A DNA stretch of 64,000 nucleotides from Leptothrix discophora (GTDB taxonomy: Bacteria; Pseudomonadota; Gammaproteobacteria; Burkholderiales; Burkholderiaceae_C). This document shows, one piece after another, positions 8,350 through 17,228 of the stretch; within the stretch, counting starts at the first letter, position 1; the number at the start of each line of letters is the position of its first letter. The DNA is taken from assembly GCF_030705305.1 (NCBI RefSeq), contig NZ_JAUZEE010000003.1:248001-312000 (forward strand), written 5' to 3'. The position numbers and the translations under genes were made by a program. The notes beneath the pieces are model-generated. The model had not been told where the DNA came from and ran no database searches. It was given only the letters and a program-made list of their open reading frames with translations.

Positions 8350-9864
8350 TCACTCCTCGTCCTGGAATGCTTCCTCGCGCTTGGCGCGGATCGACGGCAG
8401 CATCACCACCACGATCATCAGCGCGGCGGCGATCAGCAGGCCCGACGACAGCGGCCGGGTCAGGAAGGTTCCCCAGTCGCCACGCGACAGCAGCAGCGCG
8501 CGGCGCAGGTTCTCTTCCATCATCGGACCGAGGATGAAGCCCAGCAGCAACGGCGCCGGCTCGCATCCCAGCTTGAAGAAGACGTAGCCGACCAGCGCGA
8601 ACATGGCGCCCATGAAGACGTCGAAGTTGTTGTTGTTGAGCGTGTAGAGACCGATCGAGCAGAACACCACGATGGCCGGGAACAGGAAGCGGTAGGGCAC
8701 CGTCAGCAGCTTGATCCAGATGCCGATCAGCGGCAGGTTGAGGATCACCAGCATCGCGTTGCCGACCCACATCGAGGCGATCAGGCCCCAGAACAGCTCG
8801 GGGTTGCTGGTCATCACCTGCGGACCGGGCTGGATGCCCTTGATGGTCATCGCGCCGACCATCAACGCCATCACGGCATTGGGCGGGATGCCCAGCGTCA
8901 GCATCGGGATGAAGCTGGTCTGGGCACCGGCGTTGTTGGCCGATTCGGGGCCCGCCACGCCGCGGATGTTGCCCTGGCCGAACGGCACCTCGCCGGGACG
9001 ACCCTTCGACTTCTTCTCCAGCGTGTAGGCCGCGAACGCGGCCAGCAGCGCACCGCCACCGGGCAGCACGCCCAGCACCGAACCCAGCGCGGTGCCACGG
9101 AGCACGGCGGGTGCCGCGTCCCTGAAATCCTGCTTGGTCGGCCACAGGCCGGTGACGTGCTTGGTGAAGACCTCGCGGTGTTCGGCCGGCCGGCCGAGGT
9201 TGGCGATGATCTCGCCGAAGCCGAACACGCCCATCGCGATCGTCACGAAGCCGATGCCGTCGGTCAGCTCGGGGATGTCGAAGCTGAAGCGCGGCACGCC
9301 GGAGATCACGTCGGTGTTGATCTGTCCCAGCAACAGGCCCAGGATGATCATCGAGATGGCCTTGAGCAGCGAGCCCGAGGCCAGCACGACCGCGCCGATC
9401 AGGCCCAGCACCATCAGGCTGAAGTACTCGGCCGGGCCGAACTTGAAGGCCAGCTCGGTCAGCGGCGGCGCGAAGGCCGCGATGATGACCGTGCCGACGC
9501 AGCCGGCGAAGAAGGAGCCCAGGCCGGCAGCCGCCAGCGCGGCACCGGCGCGGCCCTTGCGCGCCATCTGGTAGCCGTCCAGCGCGGTGACGACCGAGGA
9601 AGCCTCGCCCGGCACGTTGATCAGGATGGCGGTGGTGGAGCCACCGTACTGCGCGCCGTAGTAGATGCCGGCGAGCATGATCAGCGCGGGCGTCGCGTCG
9701 AGCGAATAGATCGACGGCAGCAGCATCGCGATCGTCGCGACCGGCCCCAGGCCCGGCAGCACGCCGATCAGGGTGCCAAGCAGGGCACCGCCGAAGGCGT
9801 AGGCGAGGTTGATCCAGGTGAAGGCGACGCCGAAGCCGAGCGCCAGGTTGTTGAGCAGTTCCAT
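8350..9864 (-). CDS. tctA: Tripartite tricarboxylate transporter, large membrane subunit
   Basis: A 504-aa permease of the TctABC secondary transporter family, which imports citrate and many other carboxylates with a periplasmic binding protein. It has about 11-12 hydrophobic segments and the family hallmarks GVLPGLGPVATIAMLLP (about 30-46), GEASSVVTALDGYQMARKG and the mirrored GVLPGGGALLAAFAAY (about 325). The ATG at 9864 is chosen for its AAGGAA ribosome site. tctB lies 20 bases upstream. No tctC binding-protein gene is adjacent, so the pair must borrow a binding protein encoded elsewhere. Confidence 0.92.
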   Translation of the reverse strand: MELLNNLALGFGVAFTWINLAYAFGGALLGTLIGVLPGLGPVATIAMLLPSIYSLDATPALIMLAGIYYGAQYGGSTTAILINVPGEASSVVTALDGYQMARKGRAGAALAAAGLGSFFAGCVGTVIIAAFAPPLTELAFKFGPAEYFSLMVLGLIGAVVLASGSLLKAISMIILGLLLGQINTDVISGVPRFSFDIPELTDGIGFVTIAMGVFGFGEIIANLGRPAEHREVFTKHVTGLWPTKQDFRDAAPAVLRGTALGSVLGVLPGGGALLAAFAAYTLEKKSKGRPGEVPFGQGNIRGVAGPESANNAGAQTSFIPMLTLGIPPNAVMALMVGAMTIKGIQPGPQVMTSNPELFWGLIASMWVGNAMLVILNLPLIGIWIKLLTVPYRFLFPAIVVFCSIGLYTLNNNNFDVFMGAMFALVGYVFFKLGCEPAPLLLGFILGPMMEENLRRALLLSRGDWGTFLTRPLSSGLLIAAALMIVVVMLPSIRAKREEAFQDEE

Positions 9865-9884
9865 GGTGGCTGGTTCCTTGGTGT

Positions 9885-10256
9885 TCAGGCGCCAGCCGCA
9901 GCGGCGAAGACCGTCGGCCAGACCGGGATGGTCAGGCTCAGGCCCTTGACGAAGATGACCCACGACATGCCGGTCAGGATGGTCGCGTTCAGCAGCGCGT
10001 CCTTCCAGTGGAACTCGTCACCGGCGAGCGAGACGATGAAGACCAGCAGCGGCAGCGTGATCAGGAGACCCAGGCGCGGCAGCGCCAGGCCGAACAGCAC
10101 CAGGGCCACGACCATGATGATCAGCGGTCGCCAGGCCCAGGGGCCGGGGCGGGCCGAACTGCCGAAGCTGTAGTTCAGCGAGCCCCAGGCAAACGCAATG
10201 CCCACGACGATGAACATCAACCCCGACCAGAAGTCCTTCTGGCTCTTGATCTGCAT
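9885..10256 (-). CDS. tctB: Tripartite tricarboxylate transporter, small subunit, apparently internally shortened
   Basis: A 123-aa protein beginning MQIKSQKDFWSGLMF, the standard TctB opening. Betaproteobacterial TctB proteins, from memory, run to about 140-170 residues with five hydrophobic helices. Here GSSARPGP (32-39) runs straight into WAWRPLIIM, a block that normally follows about 35-40 residues later. The missing part corresponds to the GYFPL helix and following loop, leaving four hydrophobic segments. The reading frame is kept. The start at 10256 has a GGAGAC-type ribosome site. Either a real in-frame deletion or a collapsed GC-rich repeat in the assembly would explain it. Pairing with TctA makes the family call firm. 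Confidence 0.8.
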   Translation of the reverse strand: MQIKSQKDFWSGLMFIVVGIAFAWGSLNYSFGSSARPGPWAWRPLIIMVVALVLFGLALPRLGLLITLPLLVFIVSLAGDEFHWKDALLNATILTGMSWVIFVKGLSLTIPVWPTVFAAAAGA

Positions 10257-10276
10257 GAACGAGTCTCCTCTAGATG

Positions 10277-10338
10277 GTGGAATCCTGTTGCGGCGCGATT
10301 CTAGGAAGCGCCCCCGCAACGTCCGGTGTGGATTCCAC
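10277..10338 (-). promoter_or_regulatory. Paired palindromic sites upstream of tctB
   Basis: An 11-base palindrome GTGGATTCCAC (10328-10338) and a related half GTGGAATCC (10277-10285) face each other about 45 bases apart, just upstream of tctB. Such paired sites are typical of operators, here perhaps for the tctBA transcript. No regulator gene for it is adjacent, so the assignment is tentative. Confidence 0.35.
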
Positions 10339-10387
10339 TTAGCAGACCGTTCCCCGCCGCAGTCCGGAACAGGGCAAAAAGTCAGGG

Positions 10388-10508
10388 AATCGACCGGCGT
10401 ACCCGCTTGCCGACGGGCGAACGCCTTCTCGGGCCGAGCGCCGGGCCGCCCCAAGCCGGCCCGGATCCCCCCGGGGGATCGGCCGGCGTACCCGCCGGCC
10501 GAGGGGCT
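10388..10508 (-). repeat. Three-hairpin intergenic element, copy B
   Basis: Read on the minus strand it starts 7 bases after the GspE-like stop. Hairpin 1 is CGGCCGGCG with loop GGTA and CGCCGGCCG (10501-10480). Hairpin 2 is GATCCCCC/GGGGGATC (10480-10464). Hairpin 3 is an 8-base stem CCGGGCCG/CGGCCCGG with loop GCTTGGGG (10464-10441). An imperfect direct copy of hairpin 1 (22 of 25 bases by eye) lies at 10388-10412. The same three-part layout recurs at 21315-21370. It could also act as a terminator or 3'-end stabiliser. Confidence 0.6.
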
Positions 10509-12464
10509 TCAAATCTCCCAGCCCGGCGTCGCCCGCAGGACTTCCTCGACCGTGGTGTGGCCGGCGGCCACCTGTCGCAGGCCGGCCAGGCGCAGCGGCA
10601 TCAGGCCTTCGCGCAGGGACTGGCGGCGGATGCGGGTCAGGTCGGGCTGGTCCTGGACGACCGCGCGCAGCGCGGGCGACAGCAGCATCAGCTCGAACAG
10701 GCCGCGCCGGCCGCGGAAGCCGGTCTGGCGGCAGGCCTCGCAGCCGACCGGCTTCTGCGGCCGGAACGGCGCGCCCTCCTCGCCCACCGTCAGCCCCGGC
10801 ATGGCGGCCTGCAGCAGCGCGGGCGTGACGGCGGTGTCGCTCTGCCGGCAGGCGATGCAGAGCTGGCGCACCAGCCGCTGCGCCAGCACGCCGATCACGG
10901 TGGCGTTGAGCAGGTAGGCCGGCACGCCCAGGTCCAGCAGCCGGGTGATGGCGCTGGCCGCGTCGTTGGTGTGCAGGGTGCTGAAGACCAGGTGACCGGT
11001 GAGGGCGGCCTGCACGGCCATCTCGGCGGTCTCGAGGTCGCGGATCTCGCCGACCATGATGATGTCCGGGTCCTGCCGCATCAGCGTGCGCACGCAGGCC
11101 GCGAAATCGAGGTCCAGCGCCGGCTGGACCTGGGTCTGGTTGAAGGACGACTCGATCATCTCGATCGGGTCCTCGACCGTGCAGACATTGACCTCGTCGG
11201 TCGCCAGGCCCTTGAGCGTGGCGTAGAGCGTGGTCGTCTTGCCGCTGCCGGTCGGGCCGGTCACCAGGATGATCCCGTGCGGTTGGCCGATCAGTTGCTG
11301 CCAGCGCACGGCGTCCTGCGCACTGAAGCCCAGCGCCTCGACCGGCTGCACCGCCGTCTCGGGGTCGAAGATGCGCATGACCAGCTTCTCGCCGAAGGCG
11401 GTCGGCAGGGTCGACAGGCGCATCTCGATCTCCTCGCCGCGCGGGCTGCGGGTCTTGATGCGGCCGTCCTGGGCGCGGCGGCGCTCGACCACGTCCATGC
11501 GGCCGAGCAGCTTGATGCGCGCGGTCACCGCCGCCATCACGGTCTGCGGCAGGTGATAGACGGTGTGCAGCACGCCGTCGATGCGCAGCCGGATCACGCC
11601 CTGCTCGCGGCGCGGCTCGACGTGGATGTCCGAGGCGCGCTGCTCGAAGGCGTAGTTCCAGAGCCAGTCGACCAGTTGCACGACGCCCTGGTCGTTGGCA
11701 TCGAGCTGCTTGGCCGCGCCCATGTCGACCAGCTGCTCGAAGTTGGCGATGGCGCTGGCCTCGCCACTCTTCTGCGCATTGCGCACCGAGCGCGCGACGC
11801 TGTAGAAGTCGCTGGTGTAGCGGGTGATGTCGCCGGGATTGGCCAGCACCAGCCGCACGGTCTTGCGGGTGTGGGCGGCGATCTCGGGCACCCAGTCCAG
11901 TTGCAGCGGCTCGCAGGTGGCCACCGTCACCTCCAGCGGCCCGACCTGGACCGGCAGGATGCGGCGCTTCTCGGCATAGCCGGCCGACATGACCTCGGTA
12001 ACGCGGGCGACGTCGACCTTGAGCGGGTCGATGCGCAGGTAGGGCAGGCTCACGCGCTGAGCCAGCCAGCGGGTCAGCGCCTCGACGTCCAGCGACTCGT
12101 CGCTGCGGGGATGGCGCAGGCCCGCGCCGGCCAGTCGGACCAGCGGGTGCAGGCTGCTGCCACCGGCCAGGCGCTGGACCAGCGTGGCGGCATCGGCGCT
12201 GCCGATCACGCCGTCTTCCAGCAACCAGCCCACCAGCTGGCGCCAGGTCAGCGCACCGCCAGGGCCGGCCAGGCTCGTGGCGGCCGTCGTGGCTGCCGTC
12301 GTGGCTGCCTTCGCGGCCGTCGTCGCGGCCGTCGTCGTGGCCGTCGTCGCGGCTGGACGCGCCGGGTCGCTCGACGAGGCCAGGTGCACGCGACGGCCCG
12401 CCGCACGGGCCTCGGGGCTGGAGCCGGAACCAGAACCGGAACCGCCATCTCGGGAGTTGGGCAT
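10509..12464 (-). CDS. GspE/PulE/PilB-family secretion or pilus assembly ATPase
   Basis: A 651-aa cytoplasmic ATPase that powers type II secretion or type IV pilus extension. Order: a low-complexity Ser/Gly then Ala/Thr leader (1-65), a MshEN-like N-domain (about 120-225), then the ATPase core with Walker A GPTGSGKTT (403-411), Asp box, Walker B DPDIIMVGEIRD (465-476) and a His box TLHTND. Two Cys pairs (C536/C539 and a second CxxC in GCEACRQTGF) form the zinc-binding subdomain of this family. The ATG at 12464 lies 29 bases after the spermidine-synthase-like gene. No other gsp or pil genes are near, so which machine it drives is unknown. Confidence 0.88.
   Translation of the reverse strand: MPNSRDGGSGSGSGSSPEARAAGRRVHLASSSDPARPAATTATTTAATTAAKAATTAATTAATSLAGPGGALTWRQLVGWLLEDGVIGSADAATLVQRLAGGSSLHPLVRLAGAGLRHPRSDESLDVEALTRWLAQRVSLPYLRIDPLKVDVARVTEVMSAGYAEKRRILPVQVGPLEVTVATCEPLQLDWVPEIAAHTRKTVRLVLANPGDITRYTSDFYSVARSVRNAQKSGEASAIANFEQLVDMGAAKQLDANDQGVVQLVDWLWNYAFEQRASDIHVEPRREQGVIRLRIDGVLHTVYHLPQTVMAAVTARIKLLGRMDVVERRRAQDGRIKTRSPRGEEIEMRLSTLPTAFGEKLVMRIFDPETAVQPVEALGFSAQDAVRWQQLIGQPHGIILVTGPTGSGKTTTLYATLKGLATDEVNVCTVEDPIEMIESSFNQTQVQPALDLDFAACVRTLMRQDPDIIMVGEIRDLETAEMAVQAALTGHLVFSTLHTNDAASAITRLLDLGVPAYLLNATVIGVLAQRLVRQLCIACRQSDTAVTPALLQAAMPGLTVGEEGAPFRPQKPVGCEACRQTGFRGRRGLFELMLLSPALRAVVQDQPDLTRIRRQSLREGLMPLRLAGLRQVAAGHTTVEEVLRATPGWEI
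12276..12350 (-). repeat. Trinucleotide-rich Ala/Thr tract in the GspE-like gene
   Basis: About 75 bases of near-repeats of GCC/GAC/ACG-type triplets encode residues 39-63, composed almost wholly of Ala and Thr with one Lys. It precedes the first folded domain and is likely a flexible linker prone to length change by replication slippage. Confidence 0.6.
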
Positions 12465-12493
12465 CGTCGCGTTCCTGTCGGTGGGATCGGTGA

Positions 12494-13531
12494 TCAGTTC
12501 TTGTCCGCTGCGGCTGCGGCTGCGGCGGTGGCCGCGGTGGGCAGGGCTGCGGCCTTGCCTGCCGAAGGCGCGGACGGCTTCGCGACGCGCTCGGCCGGCA
12601 CGCGCCGCAGCAGCCGGGTCCACAGCGGCGCATCCAGGCCGGTGCGGGCCTCGATGACGCGGGCGCGCTCGGCCAGCACGGCCGCATCGGGCCAATCGGC
12701 ACCCTTGAGCGCCAGCACGACGGTGTTGCCCTCGTCGGTCGCGGCGACCACGCGCACGCTGCCACCGCCTTCGGCGAAGACGGCCTCGATGCGGCGGGCG
12801 CTGCGGGCGAACTTCGAGCTGCGGCCGAACAGGTTCACGCTCAGCACGCCGCCCGGTGCCAGGCAGGCATGGCAGGCGGCGTAGAAGTCGACGTCGTCCA
12901 GCACCGGCGCGGCGGCCTGGTGGTCGTAGAGGTCGACGCAGAGCGCGTCGACCGTGCCGGCATGGGCGGCGTCGCGGACCCAGTCGCCGGCGTCGCCGTA
13001 GACCACCGTCAGGCGATCGTCGTTGGCCGGCAGGCGGAACCACTGGCGACAGGCCGCGATGACCTGCGGGTTCAGCTCGACCGCCGTGGTGCGCAGCGCC
13101 AGTTCGGCGTGGCAGTAGCGGGTCAGCGTGGCCGCGCCCAGACCCAGCTGGGCGGCATGCAGCTCGGACGGGCCGCTGCCCCAGCGTTCGGTGTCGTGCA
13201 GCAGCAGCCAGGCCATCATGCGGCGCACGTATTCCAGCTCGATCACGCGCGGCTTGCGCACCCGCATGGCGCCCTGGACCCAGGGCGTGTGGCCCAGGTG
13301 CAGGTAGCGCACGCCGTCGAACTCGGAGACCGAGGCCTCGGGCGGCTTGTGCTCGCGCTTCGGGCGTCGGCCGACCCGTGCCGAGGCGCTGACGTCGAGG
13401 TAGGCCGCCTCGCGGTCGGCATCGGTGGGCTCGGTGGCATCGAGCTCGTCGAACGTCTCGGGGGCTGCGCTGGCCGCTCGGGCGGCTCGTCGGGTGGAAG
13501 AGGTCACGGTGTCCTTGTGCGGCAAGGCCAC
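12494..13531 (-). CDS. Spermidine-synthase-like methyltransferase-fold protein
   Basis: A 345-aa protein with the Rossmann fold of the spermidine synthase group. The nucleotide-binding region is ELHAAQLGLGAATLTRYC (about 122-139), followed by the acidic strand end TTAVELNPQVIAACRQWF and the VDALCVDLYDH motif in place of the catalytic Asp loop. The first 60 residues and the Ala-rich last 30 look disordered. Many such proteins do not make spermidine and act on unknown substrates, so a polyamine role is only possible. It ends 29 bases before the GspE-like start and is likely co-transcribed with it. Confidence 0.75.
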   Translation of the reverse strand: MALPHKDTVTSSTRRAARAASAAPETFDELDATEPTDADREAAYLDVSASARVGRRPKREHKPPEASVSEFDGVRYLHLGHTPWVQGAMRVRKPRVIELEYVRRMMAWLLLHDTERWGSGPSELHAAQLGLGAATLTRYCHAELALRTTAVELNPQVIAACRQWFRLPANDDRLTVVYGDAGDWVRDAAHAGTVDALCVDLYDHQAAAPVLDDVDFYAACHACLAPGGVLSVNLFGRSSKFARSARRIEAVFAEGGGSVRVVAATDEGNTVVLALKGADWPDAAVLAERARVIEARTGLDAPLWTRLLRRVPAERVAKPSAPSAGKAAALPTAATAAAAAAADKN

Positions 13532-13552
13532 GGGCTGTGCGCCGGGGCCGGT

Positions 13553-14071
13553 TCAGGCCGGATCGTAAAGGGCCAGCACCTCGGCCCAGGCGGCGAGCTT
13601 GCGCTCGAAAGACCAGCTCGCGTGTGCCGGGCTGGTCGACGGCAGGCGGTGCACCGGCAGGCCCAGCGTGCGCGTGACCCTCATCGAGCGGGCCGATTCC
13701 GTGCCGTTGTGGAGCAGCGCCACCAGCCGCGGCAGCCCGCGCGCCAGGCCGATCAGGTCGTTGGGCTCGGCCGCCTCGATCGCGCTGTCCAGGCTGCCCT
13801 CGCGGCGGCAGGCGGCATGGACATCCCAGATGCCCAGCCCGCGCGAACGCGCCAGCGCCAGCCGCTGCGGGTAGGCCAGCGCCTTCATGTCGACGCCCCA
13901 GACGGCGCCGAGGATGGGCCAGAACTGGTTGCGTGGATGGGCGTAGTACTGCTGCGCGGCCAGCGAGGCCGCGCCTGGGAAGCTGCCCAGCACCAGCACG
14001 CGGGTGTCGGCGTCGACCACCGGCGGCAGGCCCAGCAGGCGGGTGGGCGGCGAGGTTCGCGGCTTAACCAT
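13553..14071 (-). CDS. DNA-deoxyinosine / uracil-DNA glycosylase superfamily protein
   Basis: A 172-aa protein of the uracil-DNA glycosylase fold, closest in pattern to bacterial hypoxanthine-DNA glycosylases. The first motif is VLGSFPGAASL (about 28-38), followed by YYAHPRNQFWPILGAVWG, the LGIWDVHAACRREGSLD segment, and the C-terminal loop LPSTSPAHASWSFERKLAAW. It should excise deaminated bases in the cytoplasm. The ATG lies inside a 14-base tandem repeat that also holds the tatD stop, so the first codons look like a copy of the tatD 3' end. Only 20 bases separate it from the tatD stop. Confidence 0.85.
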   Translation of the reverse strand: MVKPRTSPPTRLLGLPPVVDADTRVLVLGSFPGAASLAAQQYYAHPRNQFWPILGAVWGVDMKALAYPQRLALARSRGLGIWDVHAACRREGSLDSAIEAAEPNDLIGLARGLPRLVALLHNGTESARSMRVTRTLGLPVHRLPSTSPAHASWSFERKLAAWAEVLALYDPA

Positions 14072-14098
14072 CGCGGCTCAACCTTCGCGGCTCAACCA
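14057..14098. repeat. Three 14-base tandem units joining tatD and the glycosylase gene
   Basis: Units TCGCGGCTTAACCA, TCGCGGCTCAACCT and TCGCGGCTCAACCA follow one another on the plus strand. The tatD stop codon lies in the third unit and the glycosylase start codon spans the end of the first. Confidence 0.85.
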
Positions 14099-15003
14099 TC
14101 GCGATCCAGCCAGGCCGCCAGGCGCGGCAGGGCCGCGCGCGCGTTGGCGGTCGACAGGGCCGCCAGTTCCGCCGTCGACAACCCACGCAGGCCCGCCAGT
14201 TCGGCGGCGATGCGCGGCAGTTCGGCCGGCTCGTTGCGCGAGCTCGCGCCGGTCGCGCGCTCGGCCGCCGTGCGGTAGAGCCAGTGCGGCGGGATGTCGG
14301 GCGCGTCGGTCTCCAGCACCAGCGAGCCGGCCGGCAGGGACGTGGCCAGGCGGCGGATCTGCAAGGCCCGCTCGAAGGTCAGCGCACCGCCGAAGCCGAG
14401 CCGGAAGCCGAGGTCGACGAAGGCCTGCGCCTGCTGTTCGCTGCCGTTGAACGCATGGGCGATGCCGCCGCGCAGGCCGGGCCGGCGGCGCAGGTGCTTG
14501 AGCAGCAGATCCGCCGAGCGGCGCACATGCAGGATGACCGGCAGGCCAGCCGCCTCGGCCAGGTCGAGCTGGGCGGCGTAGAAGCGCTCCTGCAGCGCCA
14601 GGTCCAGGCCGGGCACGAAGCCGTCGATGCCGATCTCGCCGACGGCCACCAGCTGCGGGTCGTCGGCCGAGGCCTGCAGCGCCGCCGCCAGCCGGTCGAG
14701 CGCGTCGGCCGGCTCGTCGGCCACGTAGAGCGGGTGCAGGCCCAGCGCATAGACGTCGCCGTGCCGATGGGCCAGCTCGCGCACGGCGTCCAGGTGGCGG
14801 GTCGCGACGGCCGGGATGACCAGGCAGGCCAGGCCGGCGGCGCGGGCTCGCGCGCGGACCGCGTCGCGGTCGGGCGCGAACTCGTCGGCGTCGAGGTGGC
14901 AATGCGTGTCGATCCAGGCCGGAGCGGGTTCGGGTTCGGATTGGGGTTCGGATCCAAGGACGGAGACAGGGACGGAGAGAGGGACGGAGACAGGGACAGG
15001 CAT
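14092..15003 (-). CDS. tatD: TatD-family metal-dependent DNase
   Basis: A 303-aa amidohydrolase-fold nuclease of the TatD/YcfH type, linked to DNA repair and turnover. Metal ligands are visible in IDTHCHLD (about 31-38), GEIGID (about 125-130), VILHVR and the ETDAPD motif near residue 230, in the expected order. TatD proteins usually start one or two residues before the DSHCHL motif. Here the only usable start, ATG at 15003, adds a 30-residue leader of Pro, Val, Ser and Glu repeats encoded by a purine-rich hexamer repeat. It is followed closely by the DNA glycosylase gene and faces away from the protease gene. Confidence 0.88.
   Translation of the reverse strand: MPVPVSVPLSVPVSVLGSEPQSEPEPAPAWIDTHCHLDADEFAPDRDAVRARARAAGLACLVIPAVATRHLDAVRELAHRHGDVYALGLHPLYVADEPADALDRLAAALQASADDPQLVAVGEIGIDGFVPGLDLALQERFYAAQLDLAEAAGLPVILHVRRSADLLLKHLRRRPGLRGGIAHAFNGSEQQAQAFVDLGFRLGFGGALTFERALQIRRLATSLPAGSLVLETDAPDIPPHWLYRTAAERATGASSRNEPAELPRIAAELAGLRGLSTAELAALSTANARAALPRLAAWLDRDG
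14927..15000 (-). repeat. Hexamer-type low-complexity repeat at the tatD start
   Basis: The plus strand holds runs of TTCGGxT then repeated GGGACGGAGACA-like hexamers with strong purine skew. On the minus strand they encode alternating Pro-Val/Pro-Ser and Glu-Pro residues at the TatD N-terminus. Confidence 0.75.
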
Positions 15004-15077
15004 CGCGACATCATGCCGCCGAAGCCCCCGTTGGACCCAGGCTGGCAAGCCCAAGCGGGCCGTGCTAACTTGCAGCC

Positions 15078-16160
15078 ATGCTGGCCGGGGCGGCTGGCGC
15101 AGGGGCGTCGATGACTCGCAGACCCAGGTACAGCCGCGCGGCCGGATCGGTCGCCGCCCAGGAGGCCCACGCGCAAGGGGCCGGGCCGCAGCCGGCCGGG
15201 ACGGCCTCGGCACCGCCCGCGCCGTCGTCCGGCCCGACCCGGCGCCAGCGGCTGCGCACCTGGCTGGTCACGCCAGCGGCGATCTGGACGGCCTGGGGCC
15301 TGCTCGCGCTGGCGCTGCTCGGCGCCTGGCAATGGCAGTTGCACCATGCGCCGCCAGTCATCACCCAGGAAGACATCGACCGGGCGGTGCTGCAGACGCT
15401 CGACACCCAGCCGCTGCCGGCCGCCACGCGCAAGGCGGCCGACAAGATCCTGCCGTCGGTCGTGCGGGTGGTCGCGCAGGCCGACGAGCGCGACGAATCG
15501 CTGCCGTCCTCCAAGGCGGCCGGCGCTCCGCGCCAGAAGGCTGGCGCGGCCGGCAAGAACCGTCCGGCCGGCAAGGCCGCCAAGCCCACCGGGGACGACG
15601 AGCACGAGGAAGACAGCCACCCGCGCCGGGGCATCGGCACCGGCGTGGTGATCGTCGAGAGCGGCCTGATCCTGACCAACTACCACGTCATCGAGGGCGC
15701 GAGTCGCGTGACCGTGACCTTCTGGAACGGCATGGAGGCGGAGGCCCGCATCGTCAGCACCCAGCCACACCAGGACCTGGCCGTGCTCAAGGCGCTGAAG
15801 CTGCCCGATGACCTCCAGCCAGCCACGCTGCGCGGCACGTCCGACCTCGGCCTGGGCGACACGGTCGTGGCGGTCGGCTATCCCTTTGGCATCGGCCCGA
15901 GCGTGTCGTCCGGCGTGGTCTCCGGGCTGGACCGCGAGTTCCGCGCGCCGGAAGGCCAGCAGACGCTGCGGCGACTGATCCAGTTCGACGCCGCGGCCAA
16001 TCCCGGCAACTCGGGCGGGCCGCTGGTCAATGCCCAGGGCGAGGTGGTGGGCATCGTCACCGCCATCCTCAACCCGACCTCGGCGCGCACCTTCATCGGC
16101 ATCGGCTTTGCCGTGCCGATCGAGAGCGCGGCCGGCGCGGTCGGCTTCCCGCCGTTCTGA
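15078..16160 (+). CDS. Membrane-anchored trypsin-like (S1C) protease without PDZ domain
   Basis: A 360-aa Deg/HtrA-related serine protease. A Pro/Ala-rich cytoplasmic leader (1-60) is followed by one transmembrane helix (about 66-86), placing the rest in the periplasm. A Lys/Ala-rich linker (145-180) precedes the protease domain. The triad is His203 (TNYHVI), Asp233 (HQDLAVL) and Ser312 (GNSGGPL). The protein ends 48 residues after the Ser with no PDZ domain, unlike DegP or DegS, so activation must work otherwise. An alternative ATG at 15111 would drop 11 residues. It lies 34 bases before the MoxR gene and may be in its operon. Confidence 0.88.
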   Translation: MLAGAAGAGASMTRRPRYSRAAGSVAAQEAHAQGAGPQPAGTASAPPAPSSGPTRRQRLRTWLVTPAAIWTAWGLLALALLGAWQWQLHHAPPVITQEDIDRAVLQTLDTQPLPAATRKAADKILPSVVRVVAQADERDESLPSSKAAGAPRQKAGAAGKNRPAGKAAKPTGDDEHEEDSHPRRGIGTGVVIVESGLILTNYHVIEGASRVTVTFWNGMEAEARIVSTQPHQDLAVLKALKLPDDLQPATLRGTSDLGLGDTVVAVGYPFGIGPSVSSGVVSGLDREFRAPEGQQTLRRLIQFDAAANPGNSGGPLVNAQGEVVGIVTAILNPTSARTFIGIGFAVPIESAAGAVGFPPF

Positions 16161-16194
16161 TCCGCCTGACCTCCACCCCGACACGAGGACGCCC

Positions 16195-17226
<1,032 letters not shown>

Positions 17227-17228
17227 CC

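Noticed and set aside
7162-10173. A very long open frame (about 1000 codons) on the plus strand
   Set aside because: It runs antisense to the MFS, tctA and tctB genes, whose motifs are unambiguous. Its protein is low-complexity Arg/Ala/Gly/His sequence typical of reverse-frame reading in high-GC DNA.
12276-12350. Triplet-rich tract considered as a CRISPR or satellite
   Set aside because: Units are 3 bases, not spaced by unique spacers, and lie inside a coding frame.
10326-12884. An 852-codon plus-strand open frame
   Set aside because: It is antisense to the GspE-like ATPase with intact Walker motifs; the predicted protein is compositionally biased.
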